Assembly: GCF_001894925.1 (NCBI RefSeq)
Contig: NZ_BCXD01000006.1
Location: forward strand, 231,822 to 295,821
Direction: 5' to 3'
DNA length: 64,000 nucleotides
From: Rhodococcus rhodnii NBRC 100604
Lineage (GTDB): Bacteria; Actinomycetota; Actinomycetes; Mycobacteriales; Mycobacteriaceae
A program made the translations under genes and the position numbers. Below the pieces are notes generated by a model, which made no database searches, was not told the origin of the DNA, and saw only the letters and a program-made list of their open reading frames with translations. This document shows, one piece after another, positions 15,948 through 24,624 of the stretch; position 1 is the first letter of the stretch, and each line of letters begins with the position of its first letter.

Positions 15948-16709
15948 ATGTCCGTTCTCGACAAGTTCAGGCTGACCGACCGGGTCGTCGTCGTCACGGG
16001 TGCGTCGTCCGGGCTCGGTGTCGCGTTCGCGAAGGCGGTCGCCGAGGCGGGTGCGGACGTCGTGCTCGCCGCGCGCCGCGTCGACCGGCTCGAGCAGACC
16101 GCCCGCCTCGTCGAGGATGCGGGCCGCAAGGCGCTCACGGTGGCGACCGACATCGCCGATCCCGAGCAGGCCCAGCACATGATCGACGCCGCGATGGAAC
16201 GCTTCGGCCGCGTCGACGTGCTCGTGAACAACGCAGGCATCGGCACCGCCGTCCCCGCGACTCGCGAGAAGCCCGAGGAGTTCCGGCAGGTCGTCGACAT
16301 CAACCTGAACGGCTCGTACTGGGCCGCGCAGGCGGCGGGGCGAGTGATGAACCCGGGCAGCTCGATCGTCAACATCTCGAGCGTCCTCGGACTGACCACC
16401 GCGGGGCTGCCGCAGGCCGCGTACGCCGCGAGCAAGGCCGCGATCATCGGACTGACGCGAGATCTCGCGCAGCAGTGGGGCGTTCGCAAGGGCATCCGGG
16501 TCAACGCGATCGCGCCAGGATTCTTCCAGTCCGAGATGACCGAGACGTACAAGCCCGGTTACCTCGAGTCGATGCAGTCGCGCCTCGCGATCCCGCGTCT
16601 CGGCGACGCCGAGGAACTCGCTGCGACCCTCGTGTGGCTCGTGTCGTCCGCCGGCGGCTACGTCACCGGCCAGACCATCGCGGTGGACGGCGGCATCACC
16701 ATCACGTGA
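15948..16709 (+). CDS. short-chain dehydrogenase/reductase (SDR)
   Basis: This 253-residue classical SDR has the cofactor motif TGASSGLG at 17-24, NNAG, and a catalytic Tyr-Lys pair Y159/K163 in YAASK. The last residues (VTGQTIAVDGGITIT) are typical of the family. It probably oxidises a hydroxyacyl-CoA or alcohol, following the adjacent dehydrogenase. I chose the ATG at 15948 with a GGAG site seven bases upstream over an in-frame ATG at 15918. It lies 97 bp after the dehydrogenase. Confidence 0.9.
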   Translation: MSVLDKFRLTDRVVVVTGASSGLGVAFAKAVAEAGADVVLAARRVDRLEQTARLVEDAGRKALTVATDIADPEQAQHMIDAAMERFGRVDVLVNNAGIGTAVPATREKPEEFRQVVDINLNGSYWAAQAAGRVMNPGSSIVNISSVLGLTTAGLPQAAYAASKAAIIGLTRDLAQQWGVRKGIRVNAIAPGFFQSEMTETYKPGYLESMQSRLAIPRLGDAEELAATLVWLVSSAGGYVTGQTIAVDGGITIT

Positions 16710-16767
16710 CCGTCCGCCCGTAGAGACAGCGGACGGCCGGAGCGGCACCACAACCGAGAGGAACCAC

Positions 16768-17526
16768 ATGAGTCAGCAGCGCAGGGTCGCGATCGTCACC
16801 GGATCGGCTCGCGGAATCGGTGCCGCCGTCGCGCAGCGCCTCGCCGTGGACGGAAACGCCGTCGCGGTACTCGATCTCGACGAAGCCGCGTGCGCGGGCA
16901 CCGTCGATGCGATCAAGGCTGCCGGCGGCGAGGCGATCGCGGTGGGCGCGAACGTCGCGGACGAGGAGTCCGTCGCCGCAGCCGTCGAGAAGATCGCGAC
17001 GGAACTGGGCGCGCCGACGATCCTCGTCAACAACGCCGGAATCATCCGCGACAACATGCTTTTCAAGATGAGCGTGGACGACTGGGACTCCGTCCTGGCC
17101 GTGCATCTGCGCGGCGCGTTCCTCATGGCGCGCGCATGCCAGAAGCACATGGTGGACGCGAAGTTCGGCCGCATCGTCAACCTGTCGAGCACGTCGGCGC
17201 TCGGCAACCGCGGGCAGGCGAACTACTCGGCGGCCAAGGCCGGGATGCAGGGCTTCACCAAGACGCTCGCGATCGAACTGGGCAAGTTCGGCGTCACCGC
17301 CAACGCGATCGCGCCCGGCTTCATCGAGACGGACATGACGGCGGCGACCGCCGCCCGCGTCGGCGTCCCGTACGAGGACTTCAAGAAGGGTGCCGCGTCG
17401 CAGATTCCGGTCAACCGCGTCGGCCAGCCCGAGGACATCGCCCACACCGCCTCGTTCTTCGCGAGCGAGGGCGCCGGATTCGTCTCCGGCCAGGTCGTCT
17501 ACGTCGCCGGTGGTCCGAAGGACTGA
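16768..17526 (+). CDS. short-chain dehydrogenase/reductase, FabG/HSD type
   Basis: This 252-residue SDR has TGSARGIG at 11-18, NNAGIIRDNMLFKM, and Y153/K157 in NYSAAKAG. The pattern matches 3-oxoacyl-ACP reductase-like enzymes, which in catabolic operons act as 3-hydroxyacyl-CoA dehydrogenases. A GAGAGGA ribosome-binding site precedes the ATG. It is third in the unit with the dehydrogenase and the other SDR. Its 3' end overlaps the convergent membrane protein gene by 28 bases. Confidence 0.9.
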   Translation: MSQQRRVAIVTGSARGIGAAVAQRLAVDGNAVAVLDLDEAACAGTVDAIKAAGGEAIAVGANVADEESVAAAVEKIATELGAPTILVNNAGIIRDNMLFKMSVDDWDSVLAVHLRGAFLMARACQKHMVDAKFGRIVNLSSTSALGNRGQANYSAAKAGMQGFTKTLAIELGKFGVTANAIAPGFIETDMTAATAARVGVPYEDFKKGAASQIPVNRVGQPEDIAHTASFFASEGAGFVSGQVVYVAGGPKD

Positions 17527-18155
17527 TCCATTGCGGGCGGGGCCGGGTGGGAGATCGTCGCCCGCCCGGCCCCGGCTCGTGTCACGGCACGCCGGATCGT
17601 CTCCACCGCGCCGGGCGCGTCGTCGAGCCACAGCAGAACTCGATCGATCGGCATCCGAGCACCCGGAGCCGAGAACGCCGGGGGGATTCGCGCCGACACC
17701 GGCTCGGTCAGCGTGATCTCGACGTTCGTTCCGTCGGTTCCGGCGAGCGTGAGGGTGCCGCCGTCGATGCCGGTCTCCGCCGACAGCGACCGGCGACGCA
17801 CGACGCCGGCGAGCGAGCACACAGCGATCTCCGCGACGACCTCGCCGTGGCGTCGCAGCGTGAGTGCGGCGTCGTCGATCGTGTGCGGGTGGACGGCGTC
17901 GAGCGCGACGTGGCCCAGCAGCAACGCGACCGACCACAACGACACCCCTGCGAGAAGCACCGACAACCACAGCCACGGCACCACGAGATGGAGGACGGCG
18001 ACCTCCACCGCCGTCGCCGCCGCGAACGCGGCCGGGACCGCCATCGATCCGGCGGCGCCGGGAAGCGCCACCGCCCCGGCCGCGGGACGGAACGATCTGC
18101 GCAGGGCCCACGACCACAGGGCGGCGAGCCTCCGCCACCACCCGGGCGTCGTCAT
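17499..18155 (-). CDS. putative membrane protein
   Basis: This 218-residue protein has two hydrophobic stretches, at about 28-50 and 55-85 (AAFAAATAVEVAVLHLVVPW, then LWLSVLLAGVSLWSVALLL). A soluble C-terminal half with a beta-rich pattern follows (GTLTLAGTDGTNVEITL). I do not recognise a family. The ATG at 18155 overlaps the MerR stop (ATGA), so it is translationally coupled to that regulator and may be part of its response. The end overlaps the convergent SDR by 28 bases. Confidence 0.65.
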   Translation of the reverse strand: MTTPGWWRRLAALWSWALRRSFRPAAGAVALPGAAGSMAVPAAFAAATAVEVAVLHLVVPWLWLSVLLAGVSLWSVALLLGHVALDAVHPHTIDDAALTLRRHGEVVAEIAVCSLAGVVRRRSLSAETGIDGGTLTLAGTDGTNVEITLTEPVSARIPPAFSAPGARMPIDRVLLWLDDAPGAVETIRRAVTRAGAGRATISHPAPPAMDQSFGPPAT

Positions 18156-18940
18156 CGTGCCTGCTCGCCCGCGGCGAGGATCGTGATCGCGCGTTCGATC
18201 ACGGCCCGCTGCGCGGCGTCGGGTACGACGTCGGGGAGCGTGAATCCGGGAAAGCTCGGTGCCGTGTCGACGTCCGCGTGGCCAGGAATCAGTCCGTCGA
18301 GGTGCCCGGCGAGGTCGTGAGCGAGCAGCTCGATGTCGTCGGTGCGCTCGGTCGGGTTCCTTCCTTCGAGCTCGCCCCATCTGCGGAGCAGCGCCCGGTA
18401 CGTCGCAGCGGAATCAGGATCGGCGAGAGCGCCGGCGAACCACGTGAACAGGTCGCTCGGTGCCTCTCCGCTGATCGCCAGCATCTCGACGAGATCCCGC
18501 TCGCGCGCGAGTGCGAGCGCAGCAGAAGGATCGGTGGCGGCCACCGACTGCTTGTCGAAGGCGTCCGCGAGGTCTCGGGGGAGTGCGGTCGGACGTCTGC
18601 CCTGGTCGACGGCGTCGAGGAGACGCTGGAGGCTGTCCAGCTTGCGTTGCAGCAGCGCGATCTGTCGGCGAGTGTCCGCGGTCAGCGCGAGCAGGTCCGT
18701 CCTGAGGTCGCCGTCGCGATCGGCATCGTCGGCGGCGCCGAGGACGGTCGCGACGGAATCGAGCGGGAGCCCTTCGGCGGCGAGCCAGCGAATGCGCATG
18801 AGCCGCGCGAGGTCGGCGATCGTGTAGTCGCGGTAGCCGTTCGAGGTCCGGTGAGGTTCGCCGAGCAGCCCCAGTCGGTGATAGTGCCGCACCGCGCGCA
18901 CCGTGGTCCCTGCTGCCCGAGCCATCTGTCCGATTCGCAT
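18152..18940 (-). CDS. MerR-family regulator
   Basis: This 262-residue regulator begins MRIGQMARAAGTTVRAVRHY, the MerR helix-turn-helix and wing, followed by HRLGLLGEPHRTSNGYRDYT. A coiled dimer helix (about 75-105) and a long C-terminal effector domain of the kind found in actinobacterial MerR proteins follow. The metal-binding Cys pattern of mercury and copper sensors is absent, so the ligand is probably organic. It is upstream of, and coupled to, the membrane protein gene. It is divergent from the TetR gene at 19038, with 97 bp between the starts. Confidence 0.9.
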   Translation of the reverse strand: MRIGQMARAAGTTVRAVRHYHRLGLLGEPHRTSNGYRDYTIADLARLMRIRWLAAEGLPLDSVATVLGAADDADRDGDLRTDLLALTADTRRQIALLQRKLDSLQRLLDAVDQGRRPTALPRDLADAFDKQSVAATDPSAALALARERDLVEMLAISGEAPSDLFTWFAGALADPDSAATYRALLRRWGELEGRNPTERTDDIELLAHDLAGHLDGLIPGHADVDTAPSFPGFTLPDVVPDAAQRAVIERAITILAAGEQAR

Positions 18941-18998
18941 GCCGCCAGTCTCGACCCTGACGCTACGTCGGAGTCAACACTTGGTGCCGGTCGAATCA

Positions 18999-19013
18999 CG
19001 AGCGATCGATCGG
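18999..19013. promoter_or_regulatory. candidate TetR operator (autoregulatory)
   Basis: CGAGCGATCGATCGG lies 25 bp upstream of the TetR start at 19038. It matches 14 of 15 bases of the site at 19731-19745 upstream of the acyl-CoA dehydrogenase. The same motif before the regulator and before its likely target is the usual pattern of an autoregulated TetR repressor. Confidence 0.7.
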
Positions 19014-19037
19014 TCGGCCATGCTCTACCGTGAACCC

Positions 19038-19643
19038 ATGACGACCGACCTGCCGGACTGGCGCGAGTACCGCGAGCAGGGGCTCTCGCGCGTGCTCGCC
19101 GCCGCGGCCTCGGCGTTCGTCGAGCGCGGATACGACGGCACGTCCATTCGCGAGATCGCGTCCCGCGCGGGGCTGTCGGTGCCGGGCCTGTACCACCACT
19201 ATCCGTCGAAGCAGGCGCTGCTCGTCGGGCTCACCGACGCCGTCATGGACGATCTGCTGACCCGCTCGTATGCCGCGTCGGCGTCCGCAGGACAGGGGCC
19301 GAGCGCACAGTTCGACGCGATCGTCGAGAACCTCTTGCGGTTTCACATGTTTCGCCGTGAGAGTTCGCTCATCGCCTCGCGCGAGACCGAGAACATGGAG
19401 CCGGACGCGCGCGCTGCGTACATCGCGCGGCGCGACGAGCAGCAACGCATGGTCGACGACGTCGTGCGCGCCGGTGTGGCGGCGGGCGTGTTCGACACCC
19501 CCTTTCCCGAGGACGCGAGCCGCGCCGTCGTGACGATGTGCGTCGCCGTGTCGACCTGGTATCGCCCGGACGGGCCGCTCTCCCCGGACGAGATCGTGCG
19601 GCGGTATCTCGCGGTAGCCCGCAGCGCCGTCGGCGCTCGCTGA
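19038..19643 (+). CDS. TetR-family regulator
   Basis: This 201-residue regulator has the TetR helix-turn-helix (AAASAFVERGYDGTSIREI, then GLSVPGLYHHYPSKQALLVG) and a ligand domain with conserved Trp in STWYRPDGPLSPDEI. Proteins of this kind in mycolata control acyl-CoA dehydrogenase genes. It is followed in the same direction by the dehydrogenase-kinase pair and probably represses it through the shared CGAGCGATCG motif. The start is the ATG at 19038; the in-frame upstream extension contains the operator. Confidence 0.9.
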   Translation: MTTDLPDWREYREQGLSRVLAAAASAFVERGYDGTSIREIASRAGLSVPGLYHHYPSKQALLVGLTDAVMDDLLTRSYAASASAGQGPSAQFDAIVENLLRFHMFRRESSLIASRETENMEPDARAAYIARRDEQQRMVDDVVRAGVAAGVFDTPFPEDASRAVVTMCVAVSTWYRPDGPLSPDEIVRRYLAVARSAVGAR

Positions 19644-19728
19644 CGCCAGCGCCGTCGCCACTCGCCGACGCCGAGGGATATCCCCGACCCTTGACGCGCA
19701 CGGGTGGTCCGTGTCACTGTCGAAGACG

Positions 19729-19746
19729 ACCGAGCGATCGTTCGGT
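19729..19746. promoter_or_regulatory. candidate TetR operator before the dehydrogenase-kinase operon
   Basis: ACCGAGCGATCGTTCGGT is an 18-bp palindrome with one unmatched pair, 36 bp upstream of the dehydrogenase start at 19782. Its core CGAGCGATCGTTCGG is nearly identical to the site at 18999-19013 before the TetR gene. Confidence 0.75.
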
Positions 19747-19781
19747 CGGTCCAGTTTCGGACGACGACGCGAAGGATGGAT

Positions 19782-21005
19782 ATGGCGGTCGATCTGTCGG
19801 TACCGGTGGAGGTCCAGCGTCTGGTGGACCGCACCGAGGTCTTCGTGCGCGACGTCGTGCTCCCGGTGGAGGACGAGTTCGACGGCGACATCACGGTGGC
19901 AGGCGGCGACGACGTCCGCATCGACCTGCAAGGGCGGGCGAAGGCCGCCGGCATCTTCGCGCCGCACGCTCCCGCCGAGTACGGCGGGGGCGGACTCGGG
20001 ATGTGCGACCGCGCGCCGGTGTTCGAGGCCGCGGGCTACTCGCTGTTCGGCCCGACCGCGCTCGGCATCGCCGCGCCCGACGAGGGCAACGTCCACATGC
20101 TCGCCGAGATCGCGACCGAGGATCAGAAGGCGGAGTTCCTCGAACCGCTGGCGCGCGGGGAGGTGCGGTCGGCGTTCGCGATGACCGAGCCCGCCCCGGG
20201 GGCCGGATCCGATCCGGCCGCCCTGACGACCCGCGCCGAGAGGGTGGCGGGCGGCTGGAAGATCAGCGGCCGCAAGCATTTCATCACCGGCGCCGACGGC
20301 GCCGCCTTCTTCGTGGTCATGGCGAGGACGTCGGGCGAGCCGGGTGACCGCGGCGGGGCGACGATGTTCCTTGCCCCCGCGCACCTGCCGGGCATCGCCG
20401 TCGAGCGGCACATCGGCACGCTCGACCGCGCGATGATCGGCGGCCACTGCGAGGTCGCCTTCACCGACGTTCTGGTTCCGGACGACGCCGTGCTGGGCGA
20501 GGTCGACGAGGGCTACCGCTACGCGCAGGTGCGCCTCGGCCCCGCACGCATGACCCATGTGATGCGCTGGCTCGGTGCCGCCCGCCGCGGCCACGACGTC
20601 GCACTCGGCTACATCGCACGTAGGAAGGGATTCGGGTCCGCGCTGGGCGATCTCGGAATGGTTCAGCACATGGTCGCGGACAACGAGATCGACATCGCCG
20701 CGACCCGCGCGCTCCTGCTGCGCGCATGCTGGGAGCTCGACCAGGGCCTCCCGGCCTCCGATGCGACGTCGATCGCCAAGACCTATGCCGCCGAGGCGAC
20801 CTTCCGCATCGTCGACCGCTCGATCCAGATGTGCGGCGGCCTGGGCGTGTCCGACGATCTGCCGCTCGCGCGACTCTCACGTGAGGTGCGGCCGTTCCGG
20901 GTGTACGACGGACCGTCCGAGGTCCACCGCTGGGCGATCGCGAAACGTGCTGTGCGCGCGGCGAAGTCCGTGATGCAGGTGGCGCCGGGAACCGAGGAGA
21001 GCTGA
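19782..21005 (+). CDS. acyl-CoA dehydrogenase, ACAD10/11-like
   Basis: This 407-residue dehydrogenase has AMTEPAPGAGSDPAAL for FAD and substrate contact, and a C-terminal VYDGPSEVHRWAIAK. The D-G-P-x-E-V-H variant, with Asp at the usual base position, is typical of the ACAD10/ACAD11 and LvaC branch. That branch is paired or fused with APH-type kinases. In that pathway the kinase phosphorylates a 4-hydroxyacyl-CoA and the dehydrogenase removes the phosphate to give an enoyl-CoA. A kinase gene starts two bases after this stop, so I infer the same role. AAGGA precedes the chosen ATG at 19782. Confidence 0.88.
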   Translation: MAVDLSVPVEVQRLVDRTEVFVRDVVLPVEDEFDGDITVAGGDDVRIDLQGRAKAAGIFAPHAPAEYGGGGLGMCDRAPVFEAAGYSLFGPTALGIAAPDEGNVHMLAEIATEDQKAEFLEPLARGEVRSAFAMTEPAPGAGSDPAALTTRAERVAGGWKISGRKHFITGADGAAFFVVMARTSGEPGDRGGATMFLAPAHLPGIAVERHIGTLDRAMIGGHCEVAFTDVLVPDDAVLGEVDEGYRYAQVRLGPARMTHVMRWLGAARRGHDVALGYIARRKGFGSALGDLGMVQHMVADNEIDIAATRALLLRACWELDQGLPASDATSIAKTYAAEATFRIVDRSIQMCGGLGVSDDLPLARLSREVRPFRVYDGPSEVHRWAIAKRAVRAAKSVMQVAPGTEES

Positions 21006-21006
21006 G

Positions 21007-22017
21007 ATGACCGAGACGACACTGCCGGGTCTCGAGCCGATCGCCCTGCGCCGCTTCCTCGAGGATCGCGGCTGCGCCGTCGCGGGACCGCTTCGGGCGA
21101 GCGCGCTCTCGGGTGGAAAGTCCAATCTCACCTACCGCGTGACCGACGGCGAGACGGTCTGGGTGGTTCGTCGTCCGCCGACCGCGGGACTCACGCCGTC
21201 CGCGCACGACGTCGGGCGCGAGTTCCGCGTCACCTCGGCGCTCCGCGACACCGGTGTTCCCGTTGCCGCGGCGATCGCGTTGTGCGAGGACGACTCCGTC
21301 ATGGGTGCGCCGTTCACCGTCGTGGAGTGGGTGGAGGGGCGCGTCGTGCGCACCGCCGACGAACTCGACGGACTCGGGGAGGTCGACGACGTCGTGACCG
21401 AGCTCGTCGGTGTGCTCGCGCGGCTGCACGCCGTCGATCACGAGGCGGTGGGACTCGCCGACTTCGGCCGTCCGAACGGCTATCTCGAACGTCAGGTCGC
21501 GCTGTGGGCGCGGCAGTGGCAGCACGTCAAGGCGGCGGAGTCCGCGGACGTCGATCGGCTCCACGCGAGGCTCGCGGCGTCGATCCCGGCGCGGTCGGGC
21601 GCCGCGATCGTGCACGGCGACTACCGGATCGACAACACGATCCTGTCGACGGCCGATCCCGCGCGCGTCGCCGCCGTCGTCGACTGGGAACTGTCGACGC
21701 TGGGCGATCCGCTCGCGGACGTCGCGCTGATGTGCGTGTACCGCAATCCGGCACTGGACACCGTGCTCGGCGACCGTGCGGCGTGGACGAGCGATCGACT
21801 GCCCGATGGCGACGCCCTCGCCCATCGCTACAGCGAGGCGTCGGGCCGTGACATCCACGACTGGGACTTCCACCTCGGGCTCGCGAACTTCAAGATGGCG
21901 GTCATCGCGCAGGGCATCGACCATCGTCATCGCGCGGGGGCCGCCGGCGACGGGCTGGACACCGCGGGCTCCGCAGTTCCGCGTTTCGTCGCAGCGGGTC
22001 TCGACGCCGTGGGCTGA
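21007..22017 (+). CDS. APH-type phosphotransferase (LvaA / ACAD10-11 kinase-like)
   Basis: This 336-residue kinase-fold protein has the GKSNLTYRV nucleotide loop near 38-46, the catalytic HGDYRIDN at 203-210 (D205 base, N210 metal ligand) and VVDWELSTLGDPLADVA, which carries the metal-binding Asp. This is the ACAD10/11-associated subfamily of aminoglycoside phosphotransferases, not an antibiotic resistance gene. The likely substrate is a 4-hydroxyacyl-CoA, with the preceding dehydrogenase acting next. One base separates the dehydrogenase stop from this ATG, so expression is coupled. Confidence 0.88.
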   Translation: MTETTLPGLEPIALRRFLEDRGCAVAGPLRASALSGGKSNLTYRVTDGETVWVVRRPPTAGLTPSAHDVGREFRVTSALRDTGVPVAAAIALCEDDSVMGAPFTVVEWVEGRVVRTADELDGLGEVDDVVTELVGVLARLHAVDHEAVGLADFGRPNGYLERQVALWARQWQHVKAAESADVDRLHARLAASIPARSGAAIVHGDYRIDNTILSTADPARVAAVVDWELSTLGDPLADVALMCVYRNPALDTVLGDRAAWTSDRLPDGDALAHRYSEASGRDIHDWDFHLGLANFKMAVIAQGIDHRHRAGAAGDGLDTAGSAVPRFVAAGLDAVG

Positions 22018-22029
22018 ACTCGCCGCGCG

Positions 22030-22569
22030 TCAGTCGGCCGCGCCGCGGCGCTTGAAGAACTTGAAGCCGGGAACGCCCTGGATCGCGTGCCGCACGTCCT
22101 CGACCGTCGTGAGGAGCTGGTGGATCTCGGGCGCGACGGTGTCGAGGGTCGCGAGGATCGGGAGCACGGCGTTGGTCCGTGCGGTGAGCTCGGGGAGCTG
22201 ATCGACCAGCGCGATCGCCGCCGTCACCTCCTCGTCGCTGAACTCGTCGACGAATCGCCGTGCCATCGGTGCGGCCTGCAGCGCGAGCGGCTGGTAGATG
22301 TCGAGTAGTTCCTGCGCGGCGGTGGACAGCTGCGCAGCGGTCTCGGTGATCGTGGCCGCGGCGTCGGTCACCTCGGCGGCGCGAAGATGGACCTCCGCGG
22401 CACCGGACGTGACGAGGTCGATCCGCTTGACCAGTAGCTCGATTTCGTCGAGCAGCACGGAGATCCGGCCCGGTAGCGACACGAGCAGGCCCGCCGTGCC
22501 CGCGACCCATGCTCCGACCGAGGTCACGGCTCGTACGACGTCGCGTGGGCCGGGCACCAGGACTGCCAT
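22030..22569 (-). CDS. conserved hypothetical protein with coiled-coil region
   Basis: This protein is about 179 residues. It has a short hydrophobic segment (about 18-36, VGAWVAGTAGLLVSLPGRI), then long amphipathic helices rich in Ala, Glu and Thr (about 40-165) and a basic end (KFFKRRG). It looks like a membrane-anchored coiled-coil protein. I do not recognise a named family or function. The start is uncertain: I use the ATG at 22569, but a GTG at 22584 is in frame. It converges on the kinase gene with a 12-bp gap. Confidence 0.65.
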   Translation of the reverse strand: MAVLVPGPRDVVRAVTSVGAWVAGTAGLLVSLPGRISVLLDEIELLVKRIDLVTSGAAEVHLRAAEVTDAAATITETAAQLSTAAQELLDIYQPLALQAAPMARRFVDEFSDEEVTAAIALVDQLPELTARTNAVLPILATLDTVAPEIHQLLTTVEDVRHAIQGVPGFKFFKRRGAAD

Positions 22570-22680
22570 TGCTCCATACTGCACGACCTGCCCGGGACCG
22601 TGGGCACGGCGACCTCACGATCCGGTTGCGCCGAGCGTCTACTCGAACGAGCGTCCGCACTACTGGAAGGATCACGCATC

Positions 22681-23253
22681 GTGGAGACGTTGCCGCCGTT
22701 CGAGAGCGTCGTCCGCACCCACGGTGCGACGGTGATGCGGGTGTGCCTCGCCGTCGTGGGTCCGAGCGACGCCGACGACGCCTGGTCGGAGACGTTTCTG
22801 TCGGCGCTTCGCGTGTATCCACGGCTCGATGCGGGCGCGAACGTCGAGGCGTGGCTCGTGACGATCGCGCACCGCAAGGCGATCGATGTCGTACGCGCGC
22901 GGGGACGCCGTGCGATCCCGGTCGACGAGGTGCCCGACGTGGGGTCGCCGGCGTGGCACGGCCTGGATCCGCAGCTGTGGGAGGCGCTCGCGGAGTTGCC
23001 GTTCACGCAGCGCGCCGCAGTCGCGTATCACCACGTGATGGGGCTGCCCTACAAGGAGATCGCGGCGATCCTGGGCAATTCGACGGAGGCCGCGCGGCGC
23101 GCCTCGAGCGACGGGATCGCTCGCCTGCGCGCCGACGGCAGGGTCACCGGGCGCCCGCCGGATCCGCCCGGACCTCGTCGTGATCCGGCTCGTTCTCGGG
23201 GTGCTGCGCCTTGTGGCGGCGATGGAGCCCCTTCCAGTCGTAGAAGGCCGTGA
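22681..23253 (+). CDS. ECF-type RNA polymerase sigma factor
   Basis: This 190-residue protein has region 2 (VRTHGATVMRVCLAVVGPSD, then DADDAWSETFLSALR and NVEAWLVTIAHRKAID) and region 4 (LPFTQRAAVAYHHVMGLPYK, then EIAAILGNSTEAARRASSDG). It would direct RNA polymerase to a small stress regulon. The start is GTG at 22681 with GGAAGGA upstream; an earlier in-frame ATG at 22600 gives a non-conserved leader. The last 37 codons are Pro/Arg-rich and antisense to the YhgE gene, so the original stop may have been lost. No anti-sigma gene is adjacent. Relatives often sit beside an alkyl-DNA methyltransferase gene, which is absent here. Confidence 0.85.
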   Translation: METLPPFESVVRTHGATVMRVCLAVVGPSDADDAWSETFLSALRVYPRLDAGANVEAWLVTIAHRKAIDVVRARGRRAIPVDEVPDVGSPAWHGLDPQLWEALAELPFTQRAAVAYHHVMGLPYKEIAAILGNSTEAARRASSDGIARLRADGRVTGRPPDPPGPRRDPARSRGAAPCGGDGAPSSRRRP

Positions 23254-24565
23254 CGGCGGCGCCGAGCACGAGCCCGAACACGAGCCCCAGCAGCGTCATC
23301 CACGCGCCGTGGAGCAGTCCGGACGCCGGATCGCCGTGGAAGAACAGGATTCCGCGCACGGCGAGATAGACCTGGTGCATCGGCGCGAAGTCCGCGAGCC
23401 ACGTGTAGAGGGTGGGCGCGGCGTCGAGCGGCACGGTTCCGCCGGACGACGGCAGGCCGATGATGATGAACACGAACAGGTTCACGAGCAGCCCGACGTT
23501 GCCGAACGCCGCCATGACCGAGATCGACGTGACCCCGACCGCCGTGATCGCGAGCGCGCCGTAGAGCCACAGCGAGAACGAATCCGGTATCGGCAGGCCC
23601 ATGAGATGCCCGATCCACACGTACAGCGCGGAGACGGTCATCCCGACGACGAGCATGATGATCCATTTGACGATCGTCGTCTGCAGCCGCGAGAGCCGCA
23701 CCGACTCGTTGTGCAGGTAGAGCGGGCCGATCTCGGTCGGCGTGAAGCCGAGCAGGCCGTCGGTGAGCGTGTTGACGATCGTCGCTCCGGTGAATCCGGC
23801 CAGCACGAGCAGCAGTGCGTAGTAGAACGCGGCGAGACCGTATCCGGTCCCGTCCGGGAGCGGGTCGTTCTCGACGAAGCGGACGTCGATCGGCTCCGAG
23901 AGCACGATCCGCGACGCACCCGAGAGTTCGAGGTCGGGTGCCTGCGCGGCGAGCCGCTCGGTGACCTGCTGGGTGATCTGTTCGCCCACAGTGCGATTGA
24001 CCTGGTCCATCGCGCGCGAGCCGATCTGGTCGGCGATGTTCGCGCCGAGCGTGCCGGCGCGTGGATTGGTGTGGACGGTGATGACGGGACGGTCCATCTC
24101 GCCGGGCACGACGGCGCCCTGCGCGAGGATGAGCAGCCGCTTCGTGAAGTCGCTCGGGATGACGATCGACCCGTACAGCGACGCGTCGTCGAGACCCGCC
24201 TGTGCCTGCGCGATCCCCATCTCGTGGAAGTCGATCGCGTTGGGGTCGACGGCGTCCTTCATCCCGTCCACGATCTGGTCGCCGACGACCATCCGCTCCG
24301 GCGGATCGGAGTCGGGGACGACGTCGCCCTCGTCCTGATTGACGACGGCGATGGGGAACGAGTTGAGGTTCTTCGTCGGATCGAGCAGTCCGCCCATGTA
24401 CAGGGCCGCGAGCGAGGCCATCACGACCATCACCAGCGCGACGGGCGCGAGCCAGAAGCGTGCGGTCAGGAGAATCTCCTTGCCGACGCCCATCGGGCGG
24501 CCGGAGTCCTCGTCGCGCGTGGTCGTCGGCCCGCCGGACGACTCGGTACCTCGAGTATCGGTCAC
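23144..24565 (-). CDS. YhgE/Pip-type (DUF3533) membrane protein
   Basis: This 473-residue protein has one N-terminal membrane helix (about 38-60, FWLAPVALVMVVMASLAALY), a large external region (about 65-260, starting FPIAVVNQDEGDVV) and five helices in the C-terminal half. This topology is shared with ABC-2-type permeases and phage-infection (Pip) proteins. It probably exports lipids or other hydrophobic compounds, or works in cell-envelope maintenance; no ATPase is adjacent. The start is GTG at 24565. It is divergent from the TetR gene at 24663, with a palindrome between them. The final 110 bases overlap the sigma gene on the other strand. Confidence 0.85.
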   Translation of the reverse strand: MTDTRGTESSGGPTTTRDEDSGRPMGVGKEILLTARFWLAPVALVMVVMASLAALYMGGLLDPTKNLNSFPIAVVNQDEGDVVPDSDPPERMVVGDQIVDGMKDAVDPNAIDFHEMGIAQAQAGLDDASLYGSIVIPSDFTKRLLILAQGAVVPGEMDRPVITVHTNPRAGTLGANIADQIGSRAMDQVNRTVGEQITQQVTERLAAQAPDLELSGASRIVLSEPIDVRFVENDPLPDGTGYGLAAFYYALLLVLAGFTGATIVNTLTDGLLGFTPTEIGPLYLHNESVRLSRLQTTIVKWIIMLVVGMTVSALYVWIGHLMGLPIPDSFSLWLYGALAITAVGVTSISVMAAFGNVGLLVNLFVFIIIGLPSSGGTVPLDAAPTLYTWLADFAPMHQVYLAVRGILFFHGDPASGLLHGAWMTLLGLVFGLVLGAAVTAFYDWKGLHRRHKAQHPENEPDHDEVRADPAGAR

Positions 24566-24624
24566 GGCAACAGCGTAGAGCGTGGCATCGCCCGCGCGGG
24601 TTGTCGGCGACGGATCAGGCACGG

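Noticed and set aside
19729..19746. LexA box (resembles CGAAC-N-GTTCG)
   Set aside because: The half-sites are CGAGC and TTCGG, not CGAAC/GTTCG, and a near-identical copy precedes the local TetR gene, so a TetR operator fits better.
21007..22017. Aminoglycoside resistance phosphotransferase
   Set aside because: The APH fold is of the ACAD-associated subfamily and is coupled to an acyl-CoA dehydrogenase; nothing points to antibiotics.
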